The notes: generated from the sequence alone by a model not told the origin. Shown: positions 1 to 6,188, counted from the stretch's first letter. The stretch is DNA of 8,244 nucleotides from an uncultured Anaerolineaceae bacterium (GCA_937894825.1 CALCQT010000278.1:1-8244), one strand, 5' to 3'. A program made the numbers and translations.

Positions 1-879
1 GCAGGCGGGGAAGCGCTGATTCATCCGGAAGAAGCCGATATATCGCAGCTTGTGGTGGAGCAGATCGAGTTTTGCAACCTGGTCCTGTTGAACAAGACGG
101 ATTTATTATCGGAAGAAGAAACAGCGCGGATCGAAGCGATCATCAAGGCCTTGCAGCCATCGGCTCGAATTGTGAGAACCCACTTCGCGGATGTTCCATC
201 CAAAGAAATCCTGAATATCGGACTTTTTGACTTCACCAGCACCTTCCTTTCAGCCGGTTGGGCGCAGTCGCTTGAGCGTGAAAACCGATTGGGCCCGGAG
301 CAATATCACGCCGATGAGGAGCGTCATCATGAGGCGCATATGGGACATTCTGGCGAGGATAGTTCTCATGGAGGTATTACTCACGGCGACGAACATTCTC
401 ATGAGGAAGATCCGCATGAAGACCATTCTCATGGAGATCATTTTCATGACGACGAACATCCTGATGAGGATCATTCCCATGAAGGTCATTCCCATGAGGA
501 ACATTCCCATATGGAGGAGTACGGGGTCAGTACCTTTGTCTATTACCGCCGGCAGCCTTTTGATGGTAACAAACTGGCCGAATGGCTGGACCGCTTCCCG
601 GCTTCGGTGGTGCGGAGTAAAGGGCTGGTATGGATCGCGGAAAATGACGCTACCTGTTTTCTGCTGGATCAGGCGGGAAAAGCGGTCAATCTGCAGCCGT
701 TCTCACGCTGGCTGGCGACAGCCTCACCACAGGAACGGGAAGAAACCTGGAAGCGGGATCCCGCATCCCGCAAAAATTGGGATGAACGTTATGGCGACCG
801 GATGAATCGGCTGGTCTTTATCGGGATCGGCATGGTTGAAAACGAGATCTGCGAATCACTTGACCAGTGCCTGGCATAA
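1..879 (+). CDS. CobW/COG0523-family GTP-dependent metal chaperone, 3' part (5' end outside window)
   Basis: The frame is open from base 1, so the true start and the Walker A and GCxxC metal-binding segments lie upstream. The visible 292 residues contain the NKTDL G4 guanine-recognition motif (about residues 35-39), then a histidine- and acid-rich loop (residues 103-170, 21 His of 68), then a CobW C-terminal domain (about 171-292). That domain ends with the GDRxNRLVFIGIGM and C-terminal LDQCL stretch common in COG0523 proteins. Members of this family use GTP hydrolysis to hand zinc, cobalt or another divalent metal to client enzymes in the cytoplasm. The His-rich loop suggests metal binding or storage; which metal cannot be told. 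GTG codons at 52 and 55 are internal, because the frame upstream of them still encodes family-like sequence. The gene converges on the MerR gene. Family is near certain; exact subfamily is open. Confidence 0.93.
   Translation, partial: AGGEALIHPEEADISQLVVEQIEFCNLVLLNKTDLLSEEETARIEAIIKALQPSARIVRTHFADVPSKEILNIGLFDFTSTFLSAGWAQSLERENRLGPEQYHADEERHHEAHMGHSGEDSSHGGITHGDEHSHEEDPHEDHSHGDHFHDDEHPDEDHSHEGHSHEEHSHMEEYGVSTFVYYRRQPFDGNKLAEWLDRFPASVVRSKGLVWIAENDATCFLLDQAGKAVNLQPFSRWLATASPQEREETWKRDPASRKNWDERYGDRMNRLVFIGIGMVENEICESLDQCLA
307..510 (+). repeat. Tandem 15-base repeat encoding the His-rich loop
   Basis: The 9-mer CATTCCCAT occurs at 472, 487 and 502, exactly 15 bases apart, and the variant CATTCTCAT or CATTTTCAT occurs at 394, 424 and 439. 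The units encode HSHE(E/G)-like pentapeptides inside the CobW-family protein. The pattern is a small coding minisatellite that can expand or contract by whole codons. No stop codon arises in two other frames, which creates long spurious ORFs over it. Confidence 0.85.
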
Positions 880-908
880 GAATCCCCGGGCGGATGAACA
901 GGCTGGTT

Positions 909-958
909 ATCAAAAGAGATTGACGGGAAGCTTTTGTTTCTCCTCGATCTCTTTTGAT
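909..958. terminator. Long hairpin between convergent genes, probable bidirectional terminator
   Basis: A perfect 12-base inverted repeat (ATCAAAAGAGAT at 909-920, ATCTCTTTTGAT at 947-958) continues inward with G-U pairs and one C-C mismatch to a short loop at about 931-936. It lies between the stop of the CobW-family gene (879) and the stop of the MerR gene (1025), which converge. The A-rich and T-rich runs are within the stem arms, as in some bidirectional terminators. There is no separate long U-tract, so efficiency is uncertain. Confidence 0.5.
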
Positions 959-1024
959 TGAAACATCCATGGATACTCAGACTGCGGAGAGGAGGGCCGC
1001 TTTTACGAGTGTCACCAGGGTTTA

Positions 1025-1849
1025 TCAACTTTCTCCGCTTTTTTTCTTCGCAATCCTGACCTGAATCTCTGTCAGAAACTCTTTCGGTCTGATCGTATCG
1101 CGGTTGTCGATTTCGTAAATTTCGAAGAGATCGCCCATCATGCGAAGTTCGGCTTTTTGCACATAATGCTGGACTTCCCGGATTCGTTCCGGCGCCTGAC
1201 GATAATCTCCGCGGTAGAAATAAGAAAGATATTGTCCGGCCGGCAGCAGAAAATCATGTTCTCGCGTCTCCGGTTCAAGAATGAAAAAGACAGAATGGAA
1301 GACATTGAAGATGCCCTTTTTCAAATCCTCGCTGGACAAGGAGGCCCCGATCGTCAGGGAACCGAAATCATGCAACCGGCTTTCATGCTTCCGGTGCAGT
1401 TTTCGGATGACGAAATCCATCTCTTCATCCCGGGTGATCAATGCACTCAATCGAACGCATGGCCGGGCGGGAAATGTTTTTACCGCGAAGATGCCGGTTG
1501 GGGTTTGGGCCGCGTTTTGAAGCGCGGATATGCGATGCCGGATGGTTTGCTCAGAATCGCGCAGTGCTTTCAGCTGTGCCTGGATAATGGACTGTTCTTC
1601 GCGCAGCAGATCCAATGTGTTTGTGATACTCTGATTGTCCAAATACGCTTTGATTTGTTTCATTGTGAAACCCAACTGGCGAAGATTGCGGATTAAATTC
1701 AGCCGGTAGATATCTTTGAGTCCGTAAAGCCTGTATCCATTGGTATCCCGGCGCGGCCGCAACACGCCGATCTCCTCATAGTATCGCAGCGAATCGATCC
1801 CGATGCCGTAGAGCTTGGATATTTCGCTGATTTTATAGAATTCTTTCAT
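1025..1849 (-). CDS. MerR-family transcriptional regulator with GyrI-like effector-binding domain
   Basis: The 274-residue protein has a MerR winged-helix DNA-binding domain at about residues 5-72 (YKISEISKLYGI, LRYYEEIGVLRP, then NGYRLYG and the LRQLGFTMKQIKAYL helix). A dimerising coiled coil follows at about 75-112. The C-terminal domain, about 118-268, resembles the GyrI/BmrR effector fold, ending with an EIYEID and TEIQVRI pattern. Such proteins bind hydrophobic or cationic small molecules and activate promoters with over-long spacers by bending the DNA. The ATG at 1849 puts the helix-turn-helix at the N-terminus as expected. The Shine-Dalgarno sequence before it is weak. It lies divergent from the YitT-family gene, with a MerR-type promoter in the gap, so regulation of that gene is a reasonable inference. 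The ligand is unknown. Confidence 0.93.
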   Translation of the reverse strand: MKEFYKISEISKLYGIGIDSLRYYEEIGVLRPRRDTNGYRLYGLKDIYRLNLIRNLRQLGFTMKQIKAYLDNQSITNTLDLLREEQSIIQAQLKALRDSEQTIRHRISALQNAAQTPTGIFAVKTFPARPCVRLSALITRDEEMDFVIRKLHRKHESRLHDFGSLTIGASLSSEDLKKGIFNVFHSVFFILEPETREHDFLLPAGQYLSYFYRGDYRQAPERIREVQHYVQKAELRMMGDLFEIYEIDNRDTIRPKEFLTEIQVRIAKKKSGES

Positions 1850-2070
1850 GATCGCGGTACCGTTCTTTTTTGATGAAACACACTTGACTCTGGTATTATG
1901 CCATAGTTTAGAATGACTTTGGCGTTAATTGAAGACAGGCAGTTTATTTCAAACTTCCTGCCACCCGCGATAAATCCATTGGCTTTTTTTATCTCCACCT
2001 TGCCAAAAAACAGACCGGGAACCCGCTCTGAGTTGTCCATCTTTTTCTGATTCTCAATCATTAACGCCAT
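1846..2070 (-). CDS. Doubtful small ORF upstream of the MerR gene
   Basis: A 74-codon minus-strand frame ends in an ATGA overlap with the MerR start. I recognise no family. Its middle part (VPGLFFGKVEIKKANGF...) looks protein-like, but there is no convincing ribosome-binding site, and its 3' third runs through the MerR-type operator at 1884-1914. It could be a translationally coupled small gene, a decayed gene remnant or chance. The stretch 1850-2091 otherwise holds the promoter above and the hairpin before the YitT-family gene. Confidence 0.2.
   Translation of the reverse strand: MALMIENQKKMDNSERVPGLFFGKVEIKKANGFIAGGRKFEINCLSSINAKVILNYGIIPESSVFHQKRTVPRS
1884..1914 (+). promoter_or_regulatory. 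MerR-type promoter/operator (19-base spacer with dyad)
   Basis: On the plus strand a TTGACT -35 box (1884-1889) and a TAGAAT -10 box (1909-1914) are separated by 19 bases, the over-long spacing typical of promoters activated by MerR proteins. A dyad ACTCTGG-N7-CCATAGT (1887-1893 and 1901-1907, one mismatch) lies between them. It is 35 bases upstream of the divergent merR-like gene and points toward the YitT-family gene at 2092, implying a leader of about 170 bases. The adjacent regulator is the obvious candidate to bind it. Confidence 0.7.
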
Positions 2071-2086
2071 GAAATTGAAAGGCGTT
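2063..2086 (+). promoter_or_regulatory. Small hairpin overlapping the ribosome-binding site of the YitT-family gene
   Basis: AACGCC (2063-2068) and GGCGTT (2081-2086) form a 6-base stem with a 12-base loop. The likely Shine-Dalgarno sequence AAAGG, 9 bases before the ATG at 2092, ends inside the right arm, so the fold could mask it. A run of T follows the stem, so a weak terminator or attenuator is the alternative. Significance is modest because the stem is short. Confidence 0.3.
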
Positions 2087-2091
2087 TTATT

Positions 2092-2838
2092 ATGTGGTAC
2101 CTACAGAAAGTAATCACTTTTCTGAACAAAGAAAAGGGCATGTTTACACCCGGAAGAGTTGCGGCGATTGTCGCCGGAACCGCTATCTCCTCCTTTGGAA
2201 TTTACAATATTCATCAGCAGACGCAGGTCACTGAAGGCGGTGTCTTAGGATTGATCCTGCTGATTCATCACTGGACCGGGATTTCCCCTGCGATAATCTC
2301 CCCTTTGTTGGACATTCTTTGCTACGCTTTCGCGTTCCGCTATCTGGGCGGCAGTTTTCTGAGCATTTCAGCGGTTTCTACATTGAGTCTGGCGATGTTT
2401 TTCAAGATTTGGGAACAATTTCCGCCGCTGCTGCCGGATTTATCCGCCTATCCATTCGCCGCTGCACTTGCGGGTGGGTTGTTTGTCGGCGTCGGCGTTG
2501 GGCTAATCGTTCGCCAGGGAGCTTCCAGCGGCGGCGATGACGCACTGGCGATGACAATCTCAAAAGTCACCCGCTGCCGCATTTCGCAGGCTTATCTGGC
2601 AACCGACCTGACGGTTCTGCTGTTATCGCTGTCATACATCCCGCTGCGGCGGATCGCTTTTTCGCTGATCACGGTGACGGTTTCTTCATTATTAATCGAA
2701 TTTATTCAGAATTATGGACTGAAACGGCATGTTGCGAGCGTGAAGAAACAAGGTACTGCCGCGAAATCAGATTTGAACGTCCCTCAGCAAAAAACGCCGC
2801 GCTATAAAGACACGCAGCGTTTTCCTGAGGGCGAATAA
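2092..2838 (+). CDS. YitT family (DUF161) integral membrane protein
   Basis: The 248-residue protein has about five to six hydrophobic segments (roughly residues 22-40, 50-82, 86-106, 121-140, 168-184, 187-205). It carries the family hallmarks TEGGVLGL (47-54) followed by GISPAIISPLLDI, and GASSGGDDALAM (143-154). YitT-family proteins are multipass inner-membrane proteins of unknown biochemical role, sometimes proposed as transporters. Most family members of about 280 residues end in a cytoplasmic DUF2179 domain; here residues 206-248 are only a basic, polar tail, so that domain is absent. The ATG at 2092 has AAAGG 9 bases upstream. The gene stands alone, facing away from the MerR regulator and converging on the ABC exporter gene, with 45 bases between the stops. 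Confidence 0.88.
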   Translation: MWYLQKVITFLNKEKGMFTPGRVAAIVAGTAISSFGIYNIHQQTQVTEGGVLGLILLIHHWTGISPAIISPLLDILCYAFAFRYLGGSFLSISAVSTLSLAMFFKIWEQFPPLLPDLSAYPFAAALAGGLFVGVGVGLIVRQGASSGGDDALAMTISKVTRCRISQAYLATDLTVLLLSLSYIPLRRIAFSLITVTVSSLLIEFIQNYGLKRHVASVKKQGTAAKSDLNVPQQKTPRYKDTQRFPEGE

Positions 2839-2883
2839 GCAGCCGGAGCTTAAGATCAAGCTGGTGACAGACAAAACCCAAAA

Positions 2884-4611
2884 TTATTTCTTTAGATTTT
2901 CGGCAGCGTAGCGCGCGTAAAACCCGTTCGCGGCGACCAGTTCCTCATGCGTGCCGCGCTCGATCAGCTTGCAGTCGGATAGGACCATAATCTGATTTGC
3001 CCGGCGGACGGTAGAGAGGCGGTGCGCGATCACGAAGACCGTGCGGCTGCCGACCAGATTTTCAATGGCGGATTGGATCCTGCTTTCCGTCTCGACATCT
3101 ACCGCGGCGGTGGCTTCATCCAGGATCAGGATCGGTGAGTCGCGCAGGACAGCGCGGGCGATGGCGATGCGTTGTTTCTGTCCGCCGGAAAGCCGCACGC
3201 CACGTTCTCCAATATACGTATCATATCCATCAGGCAGGGTGACGATGAAATCATGGATACAGGCGATTTTGGCGGCGTTTTCGATACCGGCGGCGGTAGC
3301 GTCATGGCAGCCATAAGCGATGTTCTCGCCGATGGTACCGTTGAAGAGGAATACGTCCTGCAAAACCATCGAGATATTCTCTCGCAGTGAGGCCAGTTTC
3401 GCCTGCCGGATATCCATACCGTCAACGGTGATTTTCCCGGCGGTCGGGTCATAAAAACGCGCCAGCAGGCTGATGAGCGTTGTCTTACCGACGCCGGTGG
3501 GGCCGACAAAAGCGACCATTTCGCCGGGCTTGGCCTCGAAAGTGATATCCTCCAAAACCGGGGTGTCGCTGTCATATTCGAACCAAACATTCTCAAACCG
3601 GACATGACCCTTTGCCCGGCCCATGTCCACCGCGCCCGGAATATCTTTGATATCGGGTTCGATATCCAGCACCTCGAAAAGCCGGCGCGCGCCGGCGACA
3701 GCCTGTTCGTACTCTTCCGTCACACGGGCCAGCACGGAAACCGGTGCGTAGAACATGGAAAGATACATCAGAAAACCGACGATATCGGCCACGGACATGG
3801 CCTGATCCAGCACCATGATCCCGCCGACGGCTACAACCATCACCGTGCCGATGGCGGTCACAAACTCGACGCTGGGATGGAAAAACGCCGAGAAGAACAA
3901 GGCTTTCAGGATCGTCCTCACATGGAGCAGGGCCTGGGAATATACTTTTTCCTCTTCACGCGCCTGCTGGTTGAAGACCTGGATTTCACGGATGCCGGAG
4001 AGGTTGTCCTGCAGCGTCGCGTTCAGGTCGGCCAGTTTCTCCTGTGCTTTGGAGAAGAAGGGGCGGACTTTCTGTGAGAAGATTTTCATCATGATGAAGA
4101 TGAGCGGGATCGGGATCATCGTCAGCAGTGTGAGGCGGACGTTGATGAACATGAGCAGCGTCATGACGCCGGCGAAGATGAGCACGTTGGTGACAATGTC
4201 GGGGATGGAATGGGCGACCATCTGTTCCAGAACGGCGGTGTCGTTGATGACGCGGCTCATCAGATGCCCGGTCTGCTTGTCATGATAATAGGAAAGCGAT
4301 AGTTTTTGCAGGTGCGCATAGACGGTGCCGCGCAGTCCGGCGACCACATTCCATGAGGCGATATGGCTCAGATAGGAATATGCAAACCGAAACAGCAGCC
4401 TGAAAAGATAGGAGCCGAGCAGGATGAAGGCGATGCGGATGATCTGGTCTCTTGCGTCCGGGCCGGGAGCCATCAGGATGGACGTCATGTCCCGGATGTA
4501 CCAGGGGGCGATCAGGTTCATGGCGGTGATGCCGACCAGGCTCAGCATGGTCAGGAAGAGCAGCCACCAATATTTTCGGGTGTAGGATAGTAAGCGGATC
4601 AGGTCTTTCAT
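2884..4611 (-). CDS. ABC exporter half-transporter (permease fused to ATPase), MsbA/BmrA type
   Basis: The 575-residue protein is a complete half-transporter. The membrane domain spans about residues 15-300 with six hydrophobic helices (near 16-36, 57-77, 133-156, 158-176, 240-265, 273-295). The ATPase domain (about 336-575) shows an A-loop tyrosine (Y346), Walker A GPTGVGKT (370-377), Q-loop Q418, signature LSGGQ (474-478), Walker B ILILDE (494-499), a D-loop TAAVD (501-505) and the switch histidine H530. All catalytic residues are intact, so it should hydrolyse ATP and export a lipid, drug or peptide. It probably works as a homodimer, because no partner gene is adjacent within the window. 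Substrate cannot be inferred from sequence. The nearby MerR regulator of drug-sensing type is suggestive, but this gene has its own promoter at 4672-4700. Confidence 0.96.
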   Translation of the reverse strand: MKDLIRLLSYTRKYWWLLFLTMLSLVGITAMNLIAPWYIRDMTSILMAPGPDARDQIIRIAFILLGSYLFRLLFRFAYSYLSHIASWNVVAGLRGTVYAHLQKLSLSYYHDKQTGHLMSRVINDTAVLEQMVAHSIPDIVTNVLIFAGVMTLLMFINVRLTLLTMIPIPLIFIMMKIFSQKVRPFFSKAQEKLADLNATLQDNLSGIREIQVFNQQAREEEKVYSQALLHVRTILKALFFSAFFHPSVEFVTAIGTVMVVAVGGIMVLDQAMSVADIVGFLMYLSMFYAPVSVLARVTEEYEQAVAGARRLFEVLDIEPDIKDIPGAVDMGRAKGHVRFENVWFEYDSDTPVLEDITFEAKPGEMVAFVGPTGVGKTTLISLLARFYDPTAGKITVDGMDIRQAKLASLRENISMVLQDVFLFNGTIGENIAYGCHDATAAGIENAAKIACIHDFIVTLPDGYDTYIGERGVRLSGGQKQRIAIARAVLRDSPILILDEATAAVDVETESRIQSAIENLVGSRTVFVIAHRLSTVRRANQIMVLSDCKLIERGTHEELVAANGFYARYAAENLKK

Positions 4612-4658
4612 GGGTCAGTTTTCAGCTCCCGATTGGATTGGCGCAGCTGACAGGATTC

Positions 4659-4668
4659 GTTGCGCAAC
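4659..4668. promoter_or_regulatory. Perfect palindrome near the ABC transporter start point, candidate operator
   Basis: GTTGCGCAAC is a perfect 10-base palindrome. It sits just downstream of the minus-strand -10 box (4672-4677), over the predicted transcription start at about 4665, a position from which a bound repressor would block transcription. TTGC-GCAA-type cores occur in operators of several repressor families. The regulator is not identified. Confidence 0.35.
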
Positions 4669-4671
4669 AGG

Positions 4672-4700
4672 AGTATAGTACAAGTTGACTCGGGTTTCAA
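4672..4700 (-). promoter_or_regulatory. Sigma-70 promoter of the ABC transporter gene
   Basis: Read on the minus strand, TTGAAA (4700-4695) and TATACT (4677-4672) are separated by exactly 17 bases. The predicted start at about 4665 leaves a leader of about 54 bases before the ATG at 4611. Confidence 0.65.
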
Positions 4701-4718
4701 GGGGAGCGTGATTTGAGA

Positions 4719-4766
4719 GGGAAGGAACCTCCAAATATGCAAGGATTTGGCCTGATTTCTCTTCCC
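4719..4766. repeat. Nested inverted repeats between the two divergent promoters
   Basis: GGGAAG (4719-4724) pairs with CTTCCC (4761-4766), and inside it CCAAAT (4731-4736) pairs with ATTTGG (4745-4750) across 8 bases. The structure ends 7 bases upstream of the rplU -35 box, so it could be a protein-binding site or an upstream element. Chance is possible because each arm is only 6 bases. Confidence 0.3.
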
Positions 4767-4773
4767 GATCTGT

Positions 4774-4801
4774 TTGACACGGCTCAAAATCAGTGTATAA
4801 T
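4774..4801 (+). promoter_or_regulatory. Consensus sigma-70 promoter of the rplU-rpmA-rpmE operon
   Basis: TTGACA (4774-4779) and TATAAT (4796-4801) both match the consensus exactly, with a 16-base spacer. The start is expected near 4808, giving a leader of about 105 bases before rplU. This is the strength expected for a ribosomal protein operon. Confidence 0.88.
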
Positions 4802-4810
4802 TATGGGGCT

Positions 4811-4893
4811 TGATTTATAGAACCACTATAAAATCAGGTTGAAAATGCCAACTTCCCCGTAACGGAGCGGTGACGCGTCGATTACGGCGAAGT
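4811..4893 (+). promoter_or_regulatory. Structured rplU leader, candidate ribosomal-protein autoregulation site
   Basis: Two hairpins fill the leader. The first is TGATTTATAG (4811-4820) paired with CTATAAAATCA (4826-4836), with one bulged base and a 5-base loop. The second is ACTTC-c-CCGTAA (4851-4862) paired with TTACGG-c-GAAGT (4882-4893), 11 pairs with one C-C mismatch; its loop holds the palindrome GACGCGTC. It ends 7 bases before the Shine-Dalgarno GGAG. Leaders that bind L21 are known before rplU in Firmicutes. I cannot say from sequence that this one belongs to that class. Confidence 0.5.
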
Positions 4894-4913
4894 GAAGATT
4901 GGAGAATCAAAGG

Positions 4914-5228
4914 ATGAAATACGCAATCATTGAAAGCGGCGGAAAGCAATATAAAGCCGTTGAGGGTTCCAGCATCGTTGTGGATCTTCTGGATGCGGAA
5001 GCCGGCCAGGAAATTTCCCTGGATGCGGTTCTGCTGTTGGTAGACGACAATGACATTTCGGTTGGGACGCCGGTTGTTCAGGGCGCGAAAGTAAAAGCGA
5101 CCGTTGTGGGCGAAGAAAAAGGGCCGAAACTGATTATTTTCAAGTATCGCCCGAAGAAACGCTATCGTGTGAAGACCGGTCACCGGCAGGTTTATACGCG
5201 GCTGCAAATTGAAGCGATCGAGGGGTAA
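4914..5228 (+). CDS. rplU: 50S ribosomal protein L21
   Basis: The 104-residue product begins MKYAIIESGGKQYKAVEG, the hallmark L21 start, and ends with IIFKYRPKKRYRVKTGHRQ followed by YTRLQIEAI, the basic rRNA-binding end. L21 binds 23S rRNA domain V with L20 in the large subunit. The ATG at 4914 is chosen over an in-frame TTG at 4899 because it matches the family N-terminus and has GGAG at 4901-4904, 9 bases upstream. The gene is first in an operon with rpmA 6 bases downstream, the near-universal L21-L27 order. Firmicutes place a prp protease gene between them; here there is none. Confidence 0.98.
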   Translation: MKYAIIESGGKQYKAVEGSSIVVDLLDAEAGQEISLDAVLLLVDDNDISVGTPVVQGAKVKATVVGEEKGPKLIIFKYRPKKRYRVKTGHRQVYTRLQIEAIEG

Positions 5229-5234
5229 AGCGTT

Positions 5235-5507
5235 ATGGCACATAAAAAAGGTGGCGGTTCGAGCCGCAACGGACGTGACAGTAATTCGCAGCGCCTGGGC
5301 GTGAAACGCTTTGGCGGCGAAAATGTGTTGGCTGGCAGCATTTTGGTGCGGCAGCATGGCACAAAAATCCAACCGGGCCTGAACGTGGGTGTTGGAAAAG
5401 ATTTTACACTTTTTGCAAAAATTGACGGCCAGGTTGTTTATCAGACCTTGCCGAGCGGAAGAAAACGAGTCAGTATCGCTCCCGTGGAACTCCCGGAAGC
5501 TGAATAA
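5235..5507 (+). CDS. rpmA: 50S ribosomal protein L27
   Basis: The 90-residue product starts [20 protein letters not shown], followed by LGVKRFGGE and [11 protein letters not shown], all diagnostic of L27. Its N-terminal tail reaches the peptidyl transferase centre. It starts directly at the mature Ala-His-Lys-Lys end, without the cleavable extension found in Firmicutes and Fusobacteria, which agrees with the missing prp gene. The Shine-Dalgarno AGGGG lies inside the last codons of rplU, so the two genes are probably translated together. A 62-base gap separates it from the L31 gene. Confidence 0.98.
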   Translation: MAHKKGGGSSRNGRDSNSQRLGVKRFGGENVLAGSILVRQHGTKIQPGLNVGVGKDFTLFAKIDGQVVYQTLPSGRKRVSIAPVELPEAE

Positions 5508-5569
5508 ATAACACATCACTGATCCGTATCCGAAGCGAAGTAGGTTACGAGTTGTGAAAGGAAAATAAC

Positions 5570-6040
5570 ATGAAGAAAGATATTCATCCTGTGTATTATT
5601 CAGACGCGAAGGTCACTTGCGCCTGCGGGAATACCTGGCTTACCGGATCTGTCCGCAAGGAAATCCGGACTGAAGTTTGTTCGGCTTGCCATCCGTTCTT
5701 TACCGGGCAACAGCAGCGGCTTTTGGACATGGAAGGTCAGGTCGACCGCTTCTATCGCCGTTTGCAGGCTCGTCAGGATTTTATCGACGACAAGAAAGCG
5801 CGAGAAGAATCCAAGACCTCTCCGGATCGTCTTATCACCGAGTTGGAATTGGGAAAACGCCCCACTGAACTGCTGCAGGGTGCCGGTCTGCTGAAAGTAG
5901 CGGATGTCATGGAAAAGCTGACGGATCCGAACGATACAACGTTGCAGAACATTCATGGGTTCGGACAGAAATCACTGATTGATCTGAAGAAAAAGCTCCG
6001 TGCGCTGGGTTATGAAGTTGCCGGCGAAGCCGAAGCGTAA
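5570..6040 (+). CDS. rpmE: 50S ribosomal protein L31 fused to an RNA polymerase alpha-CTD-like domain
   Basis: Residues 1-66 are a zinc-type L31: start MKKDIHPVYY, zinc cysteines C17, C19, C37 and C40, then HPFFTG and VDRFYRR. L31 bridges the two ribosomal subunits. The usual protein is about 70 residues, but this one has 156. After a charged linker (about 67-88), residues 89-150 look like the C-terminal domain of RNA polymerase alpha. LELGKRPTELLQ lines up with E. coli LELTVRSANCLK (R97 in the place of R265), and FGQKSLIDLKKKLRALG lines up with LGKKSLTEIKDVLASRG, keeping the G, K and S contacts. N268 and C269 are replaced by E and L. A general helix-hairpin-helix domain is the alternative. 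AAAGGA lies 7 bases before the ATG, and the gene ends the operon. Confidence 0.93.
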   Translation: MKKDIHPVYYSDAKVTCACGNTWLTGSVRKEIRTEVCSACHPFFTGQQQRLLDMEGQVDRFYRRLQARQDFIDDKKAREESKTSPDRLITELELGKRPTELLQGAGLLKVADVMEKLTDPNDTTLQNIHGFGQKSLIDLKKKLRALGYEVAGEAEA

Positions 6041-6156
6041 TTAATCCGAATTTGAAGAATACGGAAAAGGTTGTTGGCCTGTCTGAGATATAGAAACATG
6101 AAATTCCCTCAAAAGTTGATTTTAGGGGCAGGCAGGGAAAAGGAATAGAAAAAACG

Positions 6157-6188
6157 GGACGTAGTCAACAAAACTACGTCCTTTTTTT
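6157..6188. terminator. Strong bidirectional intrinsic terminator
   Basis: GGACGTAGT (6157-6165) and ACTACGTCC (6173-6181) form a perfect 9-pair stem with a 7-base loop, followed by seven T (6182-6188). An A-run at 6149-6154 gives the mirrored U-tract on the minus strand. It therefore ends both the ribosomal operon from the left and the XRE regulator gene, whose stop is at 6199, from the right. The sequence from 6041 to 6148 contains no convincing gene. Confidence 0.93.

Noticed and set aside
250..510. 86-codon minus-strand ORF with MGMxxMGM-like repeats
   Set aside because: It is the antisense of the His-rich repeat, kept open because CAT reads as ATG on the other strand.
227..805. 192-codon plus-strand ORF with a repetitive Met/Ile-rich product
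   Set aside because: It is the +1 shadow of the CobW-family gene; its repeats are the frame-shifted reading of the His-coding minisatellite.
1157..1696. 179-codon plus-strand ORF
   Set aside because: It is antisense to the MerR gene, shows no recognisable domain and has no ribosome-binding site.
1913..2050. 45-codon plus-strand ORF just after the MerR-type -10 box
   Set aside because: Its ATG lies inside the -10 box, so it could not be transcribed with a leader from that promoter, and the product is not recognisable.
3604..4285. Two plus-strand ORFs of about 156 codons
   Set aside because: Both are antisense to the intact ABC transporter gene, with low-complexity products and no family resemblance.
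4815..5519. 234-codon minus-strand ORF
   Set aside because: It is antisense to rplU and rpmA, whose products are unmistakable.
6098..6148. 16-codon ORF between rpmE and the terminator
   Set aside because: No ribosome-binding site, very short and unrecognised; the region more likely is untranslated 3' RNA.
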